In this document: positions 35,729 through 44,450 of the stretch, piece after piece | Layout of the letters: every line of letters begins with the position of its first letter | How positions within the stretch are numbered: the stretch's first letter is position 1 | Assembly (NCBI GenBank): GCA_005881215.1 | Contig: VBDZ01000006.1 | Span: forward strand, 1 to 46,172 | Source of the DNA: Chloroflexota bacterium | GTDB taxonomy: Bacteria > Chloroflexota > Dormibacteria > CF-121 | Direction: 5' to 3' | DNA length: 46,172 nt | Notes under the pieces: generated by a model | Databases searched by the model: none | Seen by the model: only the letters and a program-made list of their open reading frames with translations | Told to the model about the DNA's origin: nothing | Position numbers and translations under genes: made by a program

Positions 35729-36411
35729 TGAAATTACACGAGTTGCAGCCCTCACCGGGATCGCACCATCCGCGCAAGCGGGTCGGCCGCGGGCCGGGCT
35801 CGGGTCACGGCAAGACGTCGACCCGCGGCCAGAAAGGCCAGGGCGCTCGCACCTCGTTCAACCTGCCGAAGACCTTCGAGGGCGGGCAGACCCGGCTCAC
35901 CATGCGCACCCCGAAGCTGCGTGGGTTCCACAACAAATGGCGCAAGCGGTTCGCGGTGCTCAACCTGACCCGGCTCAATCGCTTCGACGACGGCGCGGAG
36001 ATCCGGCCGGAGTCGCTGATCGACGCCGGCCTGATCAAAGATGTCGGCGCCGGCATCAAGGTGCTGGGCACCGGCGACCTGAATCGCAAGCTGATCATTC
36101 ACGCCCACCGGTTCTCGGCGGAGGCGCGTCGCAAGATCGAGGCCGCCGGTGGCACGGTGGCCGTGATCGAGGTGCCGGCGCCAATCCGTCCGAAGACGAA
36201 GCGGGCGAAGAACCAGCCGAAGCCGGCCGCTCCCGCGCCGGTCGAGACGGCCGAGACTCCCGAGAAAGCCGAGGCGGCCGACGCCGCGGCCGCGCCCGCG
36301 AAGGTGAAGAAAGAAAAATCCAAACCGGCCGCTGAGAAGGGTCAGGCCGCGCCGAAGGCCTCGAGCGCGCCGGATTCTCCCCGGCCGGAAAAGGGTAAGA
36401 AGAAGGGCTAG
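35728..36411 (+). CDS. rplO: 50S ribosomal protein L15 with Ala/Lys-rich tail
   Basis: L15 is a late-assembly protein. The core opens [20 protein letters not shown] and has GSGHGKTSTRGQKGQGAR; the second domain ends near residue 150 (AAGGTVAVIEVP). The total of 227 residues exceeds the usual 145-150 by almost 80. The tail is first basic (RPKTKRAKNQPKP), then Ala/Glu-rich, then Lys-rich (PEKGKKKG). Probably disordered. secY starts 3 nt later. Confidence 0.95.
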   Translation: MKLHELQPSPGSHHPRKRVGRGPGSGHGKTSTRGQKGQGARTSFNLPKTFEGGQTRLTMRTPKLRGFHNKWRKRFAVLNLTRLNRFDDGAEIRPESLIDAGLIKDVGAGIKVLGTGDLNRKLIIHAHRFSAEARRKIEAAGGTVAVIEVPAPIRPKTKRAKNQPKPAAPAPVETAETPEKAEAADAAAAPAKVKKEKSKPAAEKGQAAPKASSAPDSPRPEKGKKKG

Positions 36412-36414
36412 CCC

Positions 36415-37719
36415 ATGTTAGAAGCGATCGGGAACGCCCTCCGTATCCCCGAACTGCGCCGCAAGATCCTTTTCACGCTGGGACTCTTCCTGGTGTTCCG
36501 GATCCTGGCGCACATCGCCGTGCCCGGCGCCGACAAGGCCGCCCTCGACAAGCTGTTCAACAGCAATGCCTTTCTCGGCCTGCTCGACCTGTTCTCGGGC
36601 GGCGGATTGTCGACCTTCTCCATCATCGCCATGGGGGTCAACCCCTACATCAACGCCTCGATCATCATGCAGCTGATGACGGTCGTCTCGACGCGCATGA
36701 AAGAACTCAGTAAAGAGGGCGAGTTCGGCCGCCGGAAGATCACCCGCTGGACCCGCTGGTTGACCGTCGCGCTCGGCCTGCTCCAGGCCTGGGGCCTGAC
36801 CCTGGTCTTCAGCCGGCAGGGCGTGCTGACCAACCTCAACTGGTTCGGCATCGTCGAGATCATGGTGACGCTGACGGCCGGCACGGTGATGCTGATGTGG
36901 TTCGGCGAGCTGATCACCGAGTACGGGATCGGCAACGGCATCTCGCTCGTGATCTTCGCCGGCATCGTCGGCCGGATCCCGAACACGATCTACAACCTGC
37001 TGACCGGCGGCGGCGCCTCGCAGAACCTGGCGCCCTTGCTGCTGTTCGCCGCCCTGGCCATCGTGGTGACCGCCTTCATCATCGAGGTGCAGCAGGCGCA
37101 GCGAAAGATTCCCATCCAATCCGCCCAGCGGGTGGTGGGCCGCAAGGTCTACCAGGGACGAAGTTCGCACCTGCCCTTGCGCGTCAACCAGGCGGGCGTC
37201 ATTCCGATTATTTTCGCGATCTCGATCATGTTCTTCCCGGTCATCATCGGGAACTTCCTGGCGACCGCGCCCTCCCCGTGGGGTGACATCTCGCGCGCGC
37301 TGCGGACTTACTGGGTACCGGCCGGCCCGAATATCCCGACCGACATTCTGTACAACTTTGTCTACTTCATCCTGATCTTCGGCTTCACCTACTTCTATAC
37401 GGCTGTGACCTTCGACCCGGTCGATACCGCGGACTATCTCAAGAAGCACGCCGCCTTCATTCCCGGCATCCGGCCGGGCGTGGCGACGGCGCAGTATCTC
37501 GACCGCACCATGACGCGGATCACGTTCGCGGGCGCCCTCTTTCTTGGCGGCGTCACGGTCCTGATCCCGCTGCTCGCCACGGCACTGACCCGAATACCGG
37601 CGCAGAACATGTATCTCGGTGGCACTGCGATCCTGATCGTCGTCGGCGTCGCGCTGGACACCATGAAACAGATCGAGACGCAGCTGATCATGCGTCAATA
37701 CAAAGGGTTCATCAAGTAG
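36415..37719 (+). CDS. secY: Preprotein translocase subunit SecY
   Basis: The 434-residue pore-forming subunit of the Sec channel, with ten membrane helices. RIPELRRKILFTLGLFLVFR opens it, the plug region is LLDLFSGGGLSTFSIIAMGV, and conserved loops are GNGISLVIFAGIV, the ribosome-facing QSAQRVVGRKVYQGRSSHLP, and PGIRPGVATAQYLDRTMTRI. SecE, its partner, is at the other end of the array. ATG just after rplO, as in the spc operon of most bacteria. Confidence 0.98.
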   Translation: MLEAIGNALRIPELRRKILFTLGLFLVFRILAHIAVPGADKAALDKLFNSNAFLGLLDLFSGGGLSTFSIIAMGVNPYINASIIMQLMTVVSTRMKELSKEGEFGRRKITRWTRWLTVALGLLQAWGLTLVFSRQGVLTNLNWFGIVEIMVTLTAGTVMLMWFGELITEYGIGNGISLVIFAGIVGRIPNTIYNLLTGGGASQNLAPLLLFAALAIVVTAFIIEVQQAQRKIPIQSAQRVVGRKVYQGRSSHLPLRVNQAGVIPIIFAISIMFFPVIIGNFLATAPSPWGDISRALRTYWVPAGPNIPTDILYNFVYFILIFGFTYFYTAVTFDPVDTADYLKKHAAFIPGIRPGVATAQYLDRTMTRITFAGALFLGGVTVLIPLLATALTRIPAQNMYLGGTAILIVVGVALDTMKQIETQLIMRQYKGFIK

Positions 37720-37744
37720 CGACGTCAAGTCGCGAGCCTGTCCT

Positions 37745-38413
37745 ATGAACTTGATTGTCTTCGGCGCGCCCGGCGCAGGCAAAGGCACCCAGAGCGCTTA
37801 CCTGATCGAGACCTACCGGATTCCGGCCATCGCCACCGGCGACATGCTTCGGGCGCAACGGCGGGCGGGCACGGCGCTCGGCGACCAGGTGAAGGGCTAC
37901 ATGGACCGCGGCGAGCTGGTGCCGGACTCGTTGATGGTCGACATCACGAAGGACCGGCTGCAGCAATCGGATGCCCGCGATGGCTTCATCCTGGACGGCT
38001 TCCCCCGGACCGTGGCCCAGGCGGAAGCGCTCGACGCCATGCTGGACCAGCTCCGGCGCCGGATCGATGCCGTGATCTACCTGCGGGTCAGCCGGCAGGT
38101 GCTGATCGACCGGCTGTCGCATCGGTACAGCTGCCGGACCTGCGATGCCGTGTACAACTTCAGGCCTGACCAGGCGCGGGCACTGCCTCGCTGCACCGTC
38201 GACGGCGGCGAGCTCTACCAGCGTCCCGACGACCACCCGGAGATCGTGGCCCGTCGGATCGACGTGTTCCTCAAGCACACCGCCCCGCTGATCGACTATT
38301 ACACCGCGCAACACAAGCTGGAGAACATCGACGGCCAGATGTCCGTCGCCGAGGTGCGCGCCGATATCACCCGCCGGCTGGCCGGGATCCGCAAGGGTGC
38401 GGGGTCACGATGA
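37745..38413 (+). CDS. adk: Adenylate kinase with zinc-type lid
   Basis: A 222-residue enzyme interconverting ATP+AMP and 2 ADP. The P-loop is GAPGAGKGTQS, the AMP-binding part has ATGDMLRAQRRAGTALG, and FILDGFPRTVAQAEAL is the conserved NMP-core segment. The long lid contains three cysteines and an aspartate (CRTC then CTVD), the residues that bind zinc in Gram-positive-type enzymes. Co-transcribed with secY and overlapping map by 4 nt, the classical spc order. Confidence 0.96.
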   Translation: MNLIVFGAPGAGKGTQSAYLIETYRIPAIATGDMLRAQRRAGTALGDQVKGYMDRGELVPDSLMVDITKDRLQQSDARDGFILDGFPRTVAQAEALDAMLDQLRRRIDAVIYLRVSRQVLIDRLSHRYSCRTCDAVYNFRPDQARALPRCTVDGGELYQRPDDHPEIVARRIDVFLKHTAPLIDYYTAQHKLENIDGQMSVAEVRADITRRLAGIRKGAGSR

Positions 38414-39249
38414 TCATCTATAAGTCCCAGGCGGAGATCGACCTGATGCGGGAGGCCGGCGCCATCCTCGCCGAGGCGCTCCAGCGCCTGCAGTCGATCG
38501 CTCGACCGGGCGTCACCCTGCTGGAGCTCGATCGCGAGGCCGACCGGTTCATCCGGGCCCGCGGCTGCATCCCGGGGTTCGTCGGCTACCAGGGATACCA
38601 GAACGCCATCTGCACCTCGGTCAACGAGCAGGTGGTGCACGGCATTCCGACGCACCGCAAGCTCCGCGAGGGCGATCTGCTCAGCCTCGACGCCGGGTTG
38701 ATCCACCGCGGGTTCTGGGCGGATGCCGGCTTGAGCGTCGGTATCGGCAAGATCTCGCCGGAGGCCCAACGGCTGATGGATGTCACCCGGCAGTCGCTCG
38801 ACATCGGTATCGAGAAGGCGCAGGTCGGCGACCGGATCGGCGACATCAGCGCCGCGATCCAGCAGCACGTGGAGCGGGCGGGCTTCTCCGTCGTTCGCCA
38901 GTTCGTCGGGCACGGCATCGGCCGGGACATGCACGAGGATCCCCAGGTGCCCAACTTTGGCATCGCCGGCCGGGGCCCGCTGCTCAAGCCCGGGATGGTG
39001 CTGGCGATCGAGCCCATGGTCAACGCCGGCGGCCCGGACGTCGCCCTGCTAGGGGACGGCTGGACGGTCGTGACGGTCGATCATTCCCTCTCGGCCTATT
39101 TCGAGCACTCGGTCGCGATCACCCCGGACGGTCCCGAGGTCCTGACCGCGCCGGCGGCGCAGCGTCGCATGTCCTCCCCCTTGGTGGGGGAGGCGGGGAA
39201 TTTCCCTCCCCCGCCGGCGGGGGAGGGTCAGGGTGGGGGCCACGATTAG
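38410..39249 (+). CDS. map: Type I methionine aminopeptidase with repeat-derived C-terminus
   Basis: A 279-residue enzyme removing the initiator methionine. Metal ligands are visible: two Asp in LDAGLIHRGFWADAGLS, His in GHGIGRDMHEDP, Glu in AIEPMVNAGG and Glu in AYFEHSVAIT. Family proteins of this type end near GPEVLT (about residue 246). Here 30 more residues follow, of which the last 25 are the translation of two palindromic repeat hairpins (SSPLVGEAGNF, PPPPAGEGQGGGHD). The extension probably leaves the fold intact. A gap of about 70 bp then leads to infA. Confidence 0.95.
   Translation: MIIYKSQAEIDLMREAGAILAEALQRLQSIARPGVTLLELDREADRFIRARGCIPGFVGYQGYQNAICTSVNEQVVHGIPTHRKLREGDLLSLDAGLIHRGFWADAGLSVGIGKISPEAQRLMDVTRQSLDIGIEKAQVGDRIGDISAAIQQHVERAGFSVVRQFVGHGIGRDMHEDPQVPNFGIAGRGPLLKPGMVLAIEPMVNAGGPDVALLGDGWTVVTVDHSLSAYFEHSVAITPDGPEVLTAPAAQRRMSSPLVGEAGNFPPPPAGEGQGGGHD
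39173..39239 (+). repeat. Palindromic G-rich repeats, copies F1 and F2, in the 3' end of map
   Basis: F1 is CCTCCCCC, loop TTGGT, GGGGGAGG (39173-39193). F2 is a perfect 12-bp inverted repeat, CCCTCCCCCGCC with GGCGGGGGAGGG (39204-39227), and is followed by TCAGGGTGGGGG, giving four G-tracts. Both are in frame inside map. In the messenger RNA F2 could form a strong hairpin or a G-quadruplex 10 nt before the stop codon and 80 nt before infA. Confidence 0.85.
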
Positions 39250-39283
39250 CTTCGGCGATCTTGTGGTAAGCTATTCGTTCGTG

Positions 39284-39299
39284 CGCCGGAAATCCGGCG
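39284..39299 (+). promoter_or_regulatory. Small hairpin in the map-infA gap
   Basis: CGCCGG, loop AAAT, CCGGCG lies 22 nt before the infA ATG. No U-run, so not a terminator. TAAGCT at 39267-39272 could be a -10 box of an infA promoter, with no good -35. Weak evidence. Confidence 0.3.
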
Positions 39300-39321
39300 A
39301 TCCTGCCATGGGCATTTGCTA

Positions 39322-39528
39322 ATGGCGGGTATTGTCGTCGGACGGGTGGTAGAGCCGATGCCCAACGCGCTCTACCGAGTCGAGCTCGAGACCGGCCACA
39401 GGATCGTGGCTCACGTGGCGCCGGCCGCGCGGCTTCGGTTTCTCCGGGTGCTCCCGGGTGACCGCGTCCGCGTCGAGGTGTCACCGCTCGATCCGGGGCG
39501 CGGCCGAATTACGCGAAAAGAGTCGTAG
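39322..39528 (+). CDS. infA: Translation initiation factor IF-1
   Basis: A 68-residue OB-fold protein that binds the 30S A site during initiation. The conserved run is PNALYRVELETGHRIVAHV, then RVLPGDRVRVEVSPLDPGRG ending in RITRKES. It is a little divergent at the N-terminus, which starts MAGIVVGRV without the usual acidic lysine-rich opening. ATG 39322 is preferred to an in-frame TTG two codons earlier. No clear Shine-Dalgarno sequence is seen. Confidence 0.93.
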   Translation: MAGIVVGRVVEPMPNALYRVELETGHRIVAHVAPAARLRFLRVLPGDRVRVEVSPLDPGRGRITRKES

Positions 39529-39554
39529 GTCAACAGCGGAAGTGAGAGAGAAAG

Positions 39555-39668
39555 ATGAAAGTCCGTTCGTCGGTCAAGAAAATATGCCCCAAGTGCAAGG
39601 TCATCAAGCGCGGCGGCCAGGTGCGGGTCATCTGCGTGACGCCGAAGCACAACCAGAGGCAGGGCTAG
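39555..39668 (+). CDS. rpmJ: 50S ribosomal protein L36, zinc-binding type
   Basis: A 37-residue protein, the smallest of the ribosome. [20 protein letters not shown] carries the first zinc pair (CPKC), and the second half supplies Cys and His ([13 protein letters not shown]). Purine-rich GAGAGAGAAAG lies just before the ATG. Placed between infA and rpsM, the standard position. Confidence 0.96.
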   Translation: MKVRSSVKKICPKCKVIKRGGQVRVICVTPKHNQRQG

Positions 39669-39676
39669 GAGGATAA

Positions 39677-40060
39677 ATGGCGCGGATCGCCGGCGTTGAC
39701 ATTCCCCGTGAGAAGCGTGTCGAAGTCGCGCTGACCTATATCTTCGGGATCGGGCCGCGCACGTCGCAGCGAGTGCTGACGATCGCGAACATCGATCCGA
39801 ACATCCGCGTCAAGAACCTCAGCGACGACCAGGTTGGTCGGCTCCGCGACGTGATCGACAAAGAAGCCAAAGTCGAAGGCGAGCTGCGCCGCGAGATCGC
39901 GCTGAACATCAAGCGCCTGATGGAAATCGGAACCTACCGTGGCCTGCGCCATCGCCGCGGGCTGCCCGTTCGCGGGCAGCGCACCCGGACCAACGCCCGC
40001 ACCCGTCGCGGTCCGCGCAAGACCGTCGGGGTGCGCAAGAAGGCCGCGGAGAAAAAGTAA
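39677..40060 (+). CDS. rpsM: 30S ribosomal protein S13
   Basis: A 127-residue head protein forming bridges with L5 and touching the P-site t[23 protein letters not shown] opens it; [20 protein letters not shown] and [14 protein letters not shown] form the conserved C-terminal part, with a short Lys-rich end. AGGAGG precedes the ATG. First of the alpha operon genes. Confidence 0.97.
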   Translation: MARIAGVDIPREKRVEVALTYIFGIGPRTSQRVLTIANIDPNIRVKNLSDDQVGRLRDVIDKEAKVEGELRREIALNIKRLMEIGTYRGLRHRRGLPVRGQRTRTNARTRRGPRKTVGVRKKAAEKK

Positions 40061-40063
40061 GTA

Positions 40064-40456
40064 ATGCCAAAGAAGAAAGTGGTCCGCACCCGGCGCCGCG
40101 AGAAGAAGAACGTTATCGTCGGCGCGGCGCATATCCAGTCGACGTTCAACAACACGATCGTCTCGCTGACGGACGCCCAGGGCAACGTGCTCGCCTGGGG
40201 GAGCGCCGGCAGCCAGGGCTTCAAGGGCTCGCGGAAGAGCACGCCCTTCGCCGCCCAGACGACCGCCGAGGCGACCGCCCGCCGCGCCATGGAGCATGGA
40301 TTAAAACAAATCGAAATCTTCGTCAAGGGTCCGGGCGCCGGCCGCGAGGCGGCCATCCGCTCGCTGCAGGCCGCCGGTCTTGAGGTCACGGCGATTACGG
40401 ACGTCACGCCCATCCCGCATAACGGCTGCCGGCCGCCCAAGAGGCGTCGCGTCTAA
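40064..40456 (+). CDS. rpsK: 30S ribosomal protein S11
   Basis: A 130-residue platform protein near the mRNA exit that interacts with the Shine-Dalgarno helix. [20 protein letters not shown], the middle [20 protein letters not shown], and the end [19 protein letters not shown] are nearly invariant. Normal length; its stop shares a base with the rpsD ATG. Confidence 0.98.
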   Translation: MPKKKVVRTRRREKKNVIVGAAHIQSTFNNTIVSLTDAQGNVLAWGSAGSQGFKGSRKSTPFAAQTTAEATARRAMEHGLKQIEIFVKGPGAGREAAIRSLQAAGLEVTAITDVTPIPHNGCRPPKRRRV

Positions 40457-41082
40457 TGGGCCGCTACGAGGGCGCCGTCTGCCGCCACTGCCGCCGCGAA
40501 GGGGTCAAGCTGTTTCTCAAAGGCGAGAAGTGCTTCACCAAGTGCACGCTCGACCGGCGCGCGATGCCGCCCGGCATGCACACCCAGGTGCGCCGCCGCA
40601 AAGTCTCCGACTACGGCATCCAGCTTCGGGCGAAGCAGCGGGCGCGCCGGATCTATTTCCTGCTCGAAGGCCAGTTCCGGCTGTACTTCGATCGCGCCGC
40701 GAAGATGGCCGGCGTTACCGGCCTGAACCTGTTGCGCCTGCTGGAGACTCGGCTCGATAACGTCGTCTATCGCGTCGGCTTCGCCTCCTCGCGTCGCGAT
40801 GCTCGCCAGCTCGTGTCCCACCGCCATCTCACCGTCAACGGCCGGATGGTCAACATTCCCTCCTACGCCGTTCGCGTCGGCGACATCATCGCCGTTCATC
40901 AGTCGAGCAAAGAGATCGATCGAATCAAGAACGCCCTGGATGCCGGCGAGCAGCGGACCGTTGTGCCGTGGCTCAGCGTCGACAAAGACAACATGACCGC
41001 CAAAGTCACCGCGCAACCTGGACGCGACGACATCGACCAGACCATCCAGGAGCAATTGATCGTCGAGTTTTATTCGCGCTAA
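40456..41082 (+). CDS. rpsD: 30S ribosomal protein S4
   Basis: A 208-residue primary 16S-binding protein; in enterobacteria it represses the alpha operon. It opens with a Cys-rich N-terminus (GAVCRHCRREGVKLFLKGEK, then CFTKCTLDRR), a potential zinc site typical of the zinc-form S4. The S4 RNA-binding domain shows NVVYRVGFASSRRDARQLVS and HRHLTVNGRMVNIPSYAVR. The start overlaps rpsK by 1 nt. Confidence 0.97.
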   Translation: MGRYEGAVCRHCRREGVKLFLKGEKCFTKCTLDRRAMPPGMHTQVRRRKVSDYGIQLRAKQRARRIYFLLEGQFRLYFDRAAKMAGVTGLNLLRLLETRLDNVVYRVGFASSRRDARQLVSHRHLTVNGRMVNIPSYAVRVGDIIAVHQSSKEIDRIKNALDAGEQRTVVPWLSVDKDNMTAKVTAQPGRDDIDQTIQEQLIVEFYSR

Positions 41083-41103
41083 TTAATTTACCCAAGGAGC
41101 ACC

Positions 41104-42060
41104 ATGATCGATACCGCCCAACCCCAAGTCAAAAGCATCGAGAACTCGAACAGCTACGGGAAGTTCGAGATCGAGCCGCTCGAGCCCGGCTTCGGCACCA
41201 CGCTGGGCAACGCGCTGCGCCGGGTGCTGCTCAGCACCCTGAAAGGCGCCGCCGTGACGTCTGTGTCCATCGAGGGCGTCGCCCACGAGTTCTCGTCGAT
41301 TCCGTACGTGAAAGAAGACGTCACCGAGATCATCCTGAACCTGAAGGGGCTCAACCTGATCTCCTACTCAGACGATCCGGTCCGGCTGACGCTGGACGTC
41401 AGCGGGCCCAAGGAAGTCCGGGCGTCCGATATCCAGGCGCCCAGCGACGTGGAGATCGTCAACCCGGATCTGTATATCTGTACGCTCGATTCGAACAAGG
41501 GCCGGCTCCGGATGGAGCTGACCGTCGAGCGCGGCAAAGGCTACGTGCCCGCCGAGCGCAATAAAAAAGAGGGCCAGCCGATCGGGGTGATTCCGATCGA
41601 CGCGATCTTCAGTCCGGTTGTCAAGGCCAATTTTCTCATCGAGAAGACCCGCGTCGGGCAGGAGACCGACTGGGACAAGCTGATCCTCGAAGTCTGGACG
41701 GACGGGACGATCCAGCCCGACCAGGCGATCAGCGAAGCCGCCAAGCAGTTCACCTCGCACCTTGGCCTGTTCACCCGCTTCACGGAGCGGATCAAGGACG
41801 ACAACGTGCCGCAGCAGAAGGGCAATGATCTCTCGTCCAGGCTGGCAGACGTGCCGATCGAGGACCTGGATCTTTCCGTCCGGGCGCTCAACTGCCTGAA
41901 GGCCAACGAGATCACGAAAGTCGGCCAGCTGGTCGCGCTCCGTGAAGAGGACCTGCTGAGCCTGCGCAACTTTGGCCGCAAATCGCTCGATGAGATCAAA
42001 GAGAAGCTCGTCCAGCGCGGATTCCTGACGCCGGAAGAGCTGACCAAGGTCCTGGTTTAG
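41104..42060 (+). CDS. rpoA: DNA-directed RNA polymerase subunit alpha
   Basis: A 318-residue subunit. The N-terminal domain that nucleates polymerase assembly contains FEIEPLEPGFGTTLGNALRR and is complete to about residue 232. A linker leads to the C-terminal domain, with the promoter-binding helix-hairpin-helix region LSVRALNCLKANEITKVGQL and EEDLLSLRNFGRKSLDEIKE. AAGGAG lies 6 nt before the ATG. The position after rpsD and before rplQ is standard. Confidence 0.98.
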   Translation: MIDTAQPQVKSIENSNSYGKFEIEPLEPGFGTTLGNALRRVLLSTLKGAAVTSVSIEGVAHEFSSIPYVKEDVTEIILNLKGLNLISYSDDPVRLTLDVSGPKEVRASDIQAPSDVEIVNPDLYICTLDSNKGRLRMELTVERGKGYVPAERNKKEGQPIGVIPIDAIFSPVVKANFLIEKTRVGQETDWDKLILEVWTDGTIQPDQAISEAAKQFTSHLGLFTRFTERIKDDNVPQQKGNDLSSRLADVPIEDLDLSVRALNCLKANEITKVGQLVALREEDLLSLRNFGRKSLDEIKEKLVQRGFLTPEELTKVLV

Positions 42061-42080
42061 GAGCAAGCACAGATAGGCGT

Positions 42081-42437
42081 ATGCGGCACCTGAAGGCGGG
42101 ACGCAAGTTCGGGCGCAGCACGGCGCATCGCAAAGCGATGAGCCGCAACCTGGTGACGTCCTTACTGGATCACGGCCGGATCGAGACCACTGAGGCCAAG
42201 GGCAAAGAGCTCCGTAAATGGGCGGAGCGTGTGATCACGACGGCGAAGACCGACAACGTCGCCGCCCGCCGCGCCGTCGACGCGATCGTCGAAGATCGCG
42301 AGGTGACGGAACGGCTTTTCACCAAGCTGATGCCGCGCATCAAGGACCGCTCGGGCGGCTATACCCGGGTGCTCAAGATCGGCCCTCGCCAGGGCGACGG
42401 TGCGCCGATGGTCCTGGTGGAACTCGTCGATCGATGA
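42081..42437 (+). CDS. rplQ: 50S ribosomal protein L17
   Basis: A 118-residue protein near the tunnel exit. MRHLKAGRKFGRSTAHRKAM is the invariant opening; the rest includes NLVTSLLDHGRIETTEAKGK and ends GDGAPMVLVELVDR. Normal bacterial length. Its TGA overlaps the truA ATG in an ATGA. Confidence 0.97.
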   Translation: MRHLKAGRKFGRSTAHRKAMSRNLVTSLLDHGRIETTEAKGKELRKWAERVITTAKTDNVAARRAVDAIVEDREVTERLFTKLMPRIKDRSGGYTRVLKIGPRQGDGAPMVLVELVDR

Positions 42438-43159
42438 ACATCAAGCTGGTTCTGGAATACGAGGGCACCGGGTATCACGGTTGGCAGGCCCAGTCCGGCG
42501 CGCCGACGATCGAAGCCGAGCTGCGTGCCGCGATCGCGGGACTGACCGGTGAGACGCCCGCGCTGACCGCTGCCGGTCGAACCGACGCCGGGGTGCACGC
42601 CCTCGGACAGGTGGTGAACTTTCGCCTCGAGCGCGACTTCCCGGTTCAGCAATTGCCGGGTGCGCTCAACGCGCATCTGCCCCGCGACATCGCCGTGCGC
42701 AGCGCCGAGATCGTCGACGAGAGTTTCAACGCGCGCTACTCGGCTCGGGCCCGGGTCTACGCCTATCGCATTCGCCAGGGACTTCCGCGCCAGGCCTACC
42801 AGCGCCAGTACGCCTGGGGCCTGCACGAGCAGCTCGATCTGGCGGCGATGCAGGCAGCCGGCGAGCGGCTCGAGGGCCGCCATGATTTCCGCGCCTTCGG
42901 GCACAGCCCACGGCCCGGCGGCCATACGGTGCGCCAGGTTCATGACGTGACGGTGAGCGCGCTCGGCGAGTGGGTCACGATTGCCGTCGCCGCGGACGCC
43001 TTCCTCTACGGCATGGTCCGCCGGATTGCCGGCGCGCTGGTCGATATCGGGCGCCGCAAGCGCACCATCGACTGGATCGACGCGTTGCTCGGTGGCTCGT
43101 CGGACGGCCTGCGACTCGCGCCGCCCCAGGGGTTGGTGCAGGTCGGAGTGCAGTACTAA
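42434..43159 (+). CDS. truA: tRNA pseudouridine synthase A (positions 38-40)
   Basis: A 241-residue enzyme that isomerises uridines 38, 39 and 40 in the tRNA anticodon arm. KLVLEYEGTGYHGWQAQ opens the first domain; the catalytic Asp51 is in AGRTDAGVHALGQ; later conserved parts are SFNARYSARARVYAYRI and ADAFLYGMVRRIAGALVDIG. The ATG at 42434 is set by homology and by the overlap with rplQ. The order rplQ-truA-rplM-rpsI is common in Gram-positive-type bacteria. Confidence 0.96.
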   Translation: MNIKLVLEYEGTGYHGWQAQSGAPTIEAELRAAIAGLTGETPALTAAGRTDAGVHALGQVVNFRLERDFPVQQLPGALNAHLPRDIAVRSAEIVDESFNARYSARARVYAYRIRQGLPRQAYQRQYAWGLHEQLDLAAMQAAGERLEGRHDFRAFGHSPRPGGHTVRQVHDVTVSALGEWVTIAVAADAFLYGMVRRIAGALVDIGRRKRTIDWIDALLGGSSDGLRLAPPQGLVQVGVQY

Positions 43160-43162
43160 CCC

Positions 43163-43636
43163 ATGGCTGCCACCGCCAAGACTTACTCGGCCAAGCCGTC
43201 GGAGTTGACGGCCAGCTGGTACATCGTGGACGCCAGCGGGCAGACCCTGGGCCGGCTCGCCGCCAACGTGGCGAAACTGCTGCGCGGCAAGCACAAGCCG
43301 ATCTACACCCCGCACCTGAACTCGGGCGATCACGTCATCGTCGTGAACGTCAAGGGCATTCGCGTCACCGGCAAGAAGCCGACCGACAAGTTCTACACGT
43401 CGTACACGGGTTATCCCGGCGGTCTGCGCAAGCGGGCCTACGGTGACATGGTCGACCGGCACCCGACGTATCCATTCCGGCATGCGGTGTCTGGAATGCT
43501 CCAGCATGGGACGCTCGGCAAGGCGCAGCTGCGGCGACTCAAGGTCTACGCTGGCGACGCGCACCCGCACAAGGCGCAGCAGCCGGTGCCAATCAAGTTC
43601 ACTGCGCAAGGGGGGATCGAAGTCATTGGCCGATAA
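43163..43636 (+). CDS. rplM: 50S ribosomal protein L13
   Basis: A 157-residue early-assembly protein. [20 protein letters not shown] and [20 protein letters not shown], then [12 protein letters not shown]-like sequence ([20 protein letters not shown]), and [20 protein letters not shown] are the usual blocks. A few extra N-terminal residues ([13 protein letters not shown]). It overlaps rpsI by 11 nt. Confidence 0.97.
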   Translation: MAATAKTYSAKPSELTASWYIVDASGQTLGRLAANVAKLLRGKHKPIYTPHLNSGDHVIVVNVKGIRVTGKKPTDKFYTSYTGYPGGLRKRAYGDMVDRHPTYPFRHAVSGMLQHGTLGKAQLRRLKVYAGDAHPHKAQQPVPIKFTAQGGIEVIGR

Positions 43637-44024
43637 CGCGACTTACTACTACGGAACGGGGCGCCGGAAGAATGCCATCGCTCGGGTGCGACTCTATCCC
43701 GGAGACGGAACCATCATGGTGAACGACAAACCGCCGCTGCAGTACTTCGGGCGGCGCATGCTCGAGATGGTCGTGGTCGAGCCACTCAAGCTCACCGAGA
43801 GCGCCAAGCGGTTCAACGTCAGCGCCAAGGTCGACGGCGGTGGCATGTCCGGCCAGGCCGGCGCGGTCCAGCACGGCATCGCCCGGGCGCTCATCGCCGC
43901 GGACGGCGCGATGCGGCCGGTACTGAAGAAGCACGGCTTGCTGACGCGCGACCCGCGCATGAAAGAGCGCAAGAAACCCGGCCTCAAGCGCGCCCGCAAA
44001 GCCCCGCAGTACACCAAGCGCTAG
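43626..44024 (+). CDS. rpsI: 30S ribosomal protein S9
   Basis: A 132-residue protein whose C-terminal arg/lys tail reaches the P-site t[23 protein letters not shown], the middle [20 protein letters not shown], and the end [20 protein letters not shown] with final KR are intact. The start is TTG 43626, inside the last codons of rplM; the reading frame extends further upstream in the shadow of rplM but that sequence is not S9-like. It is the last gene of the ribosomal array; no terminator with a U-run is visible after it. Confidence 0.96.
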   Translation: MADNATYYYGTGRRKNAIARVRLYPGDGTIMVNDKPPLQYFGRRMLEMVVVEPLKLTESAKRFNVSAKVDGGGMSGQAGAVQHGIARALIAADGAMRPVLKKHGLLTRDPRMKERKKPGLKRARKAPQYTKR

Positions 44025-44450
44025 TCCCCGCCGATCCGGCAGTCAGCTGAGGTCTCCACGCCCTCGAGCGTGCTCGACGGGCCGGTTCGCTAAGTCCAAA
44101 CCAGGGCTTGATCAGCCGGCCTAAAGGCCTCGCACGTTCGTGTCCAAGAACCGAATGGTTCACGCTTGTGGTCAACCAGGCGATCCGGCCCTTCTGCGGC
44201 GCGCCCGAGGGCGTGCCTCCCCGCTGACTGCCCTGTCGTAGCGGACGAATTCGTAAGGTTGGCGCGTTACGCTGGGGGTTGGGCGACCAAGCATGTGGCA
44301 AGGAGCTCGCACGGCACTTCGACGACTAAAGACGATGCAAATGTATGGATCCGCAGGGCCGCGCAAGTAAGCCAAGACCTATCCTTGGAACAAGTGAGGC
44401 TATGAACCGTTGCACGTTCTGATAGATGCGGGCGCTCGGCGCCGGATAGG
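44025..44450. other. Gap after the ribosomal array, no recognisable gene
   Basis: About 425 bases. Near the start is an imperfect hairpin (CCCTCGAGC with GCTCGACGGG, 44060-44081) without a U-run. From about 44230 the base composition becomes more AT-rich than the array. An open frame of 79 codons (44166-44405) has no Shine-Dalgarno sequence and no recognisable domain, so I do not call it a gene. Confidence 0.5.

Noticed and set aside
36418-37788. A 456-codon minus-strand frame opposite secY
   Set aside because: Extremely rich in Asp, His, Arg and Gln, as expected for the complement of membrane-helix codons; not a protein-like sequence.
44166-44405. A 79-codon plus-strand frame that ends in DLSLEQVRL, resembling EDLSLEQITHFL in the SRAP protein
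   Set aside because: The likeness covers about eight residues with different codons; no start signal and no other similarity, so I treat it as chance.
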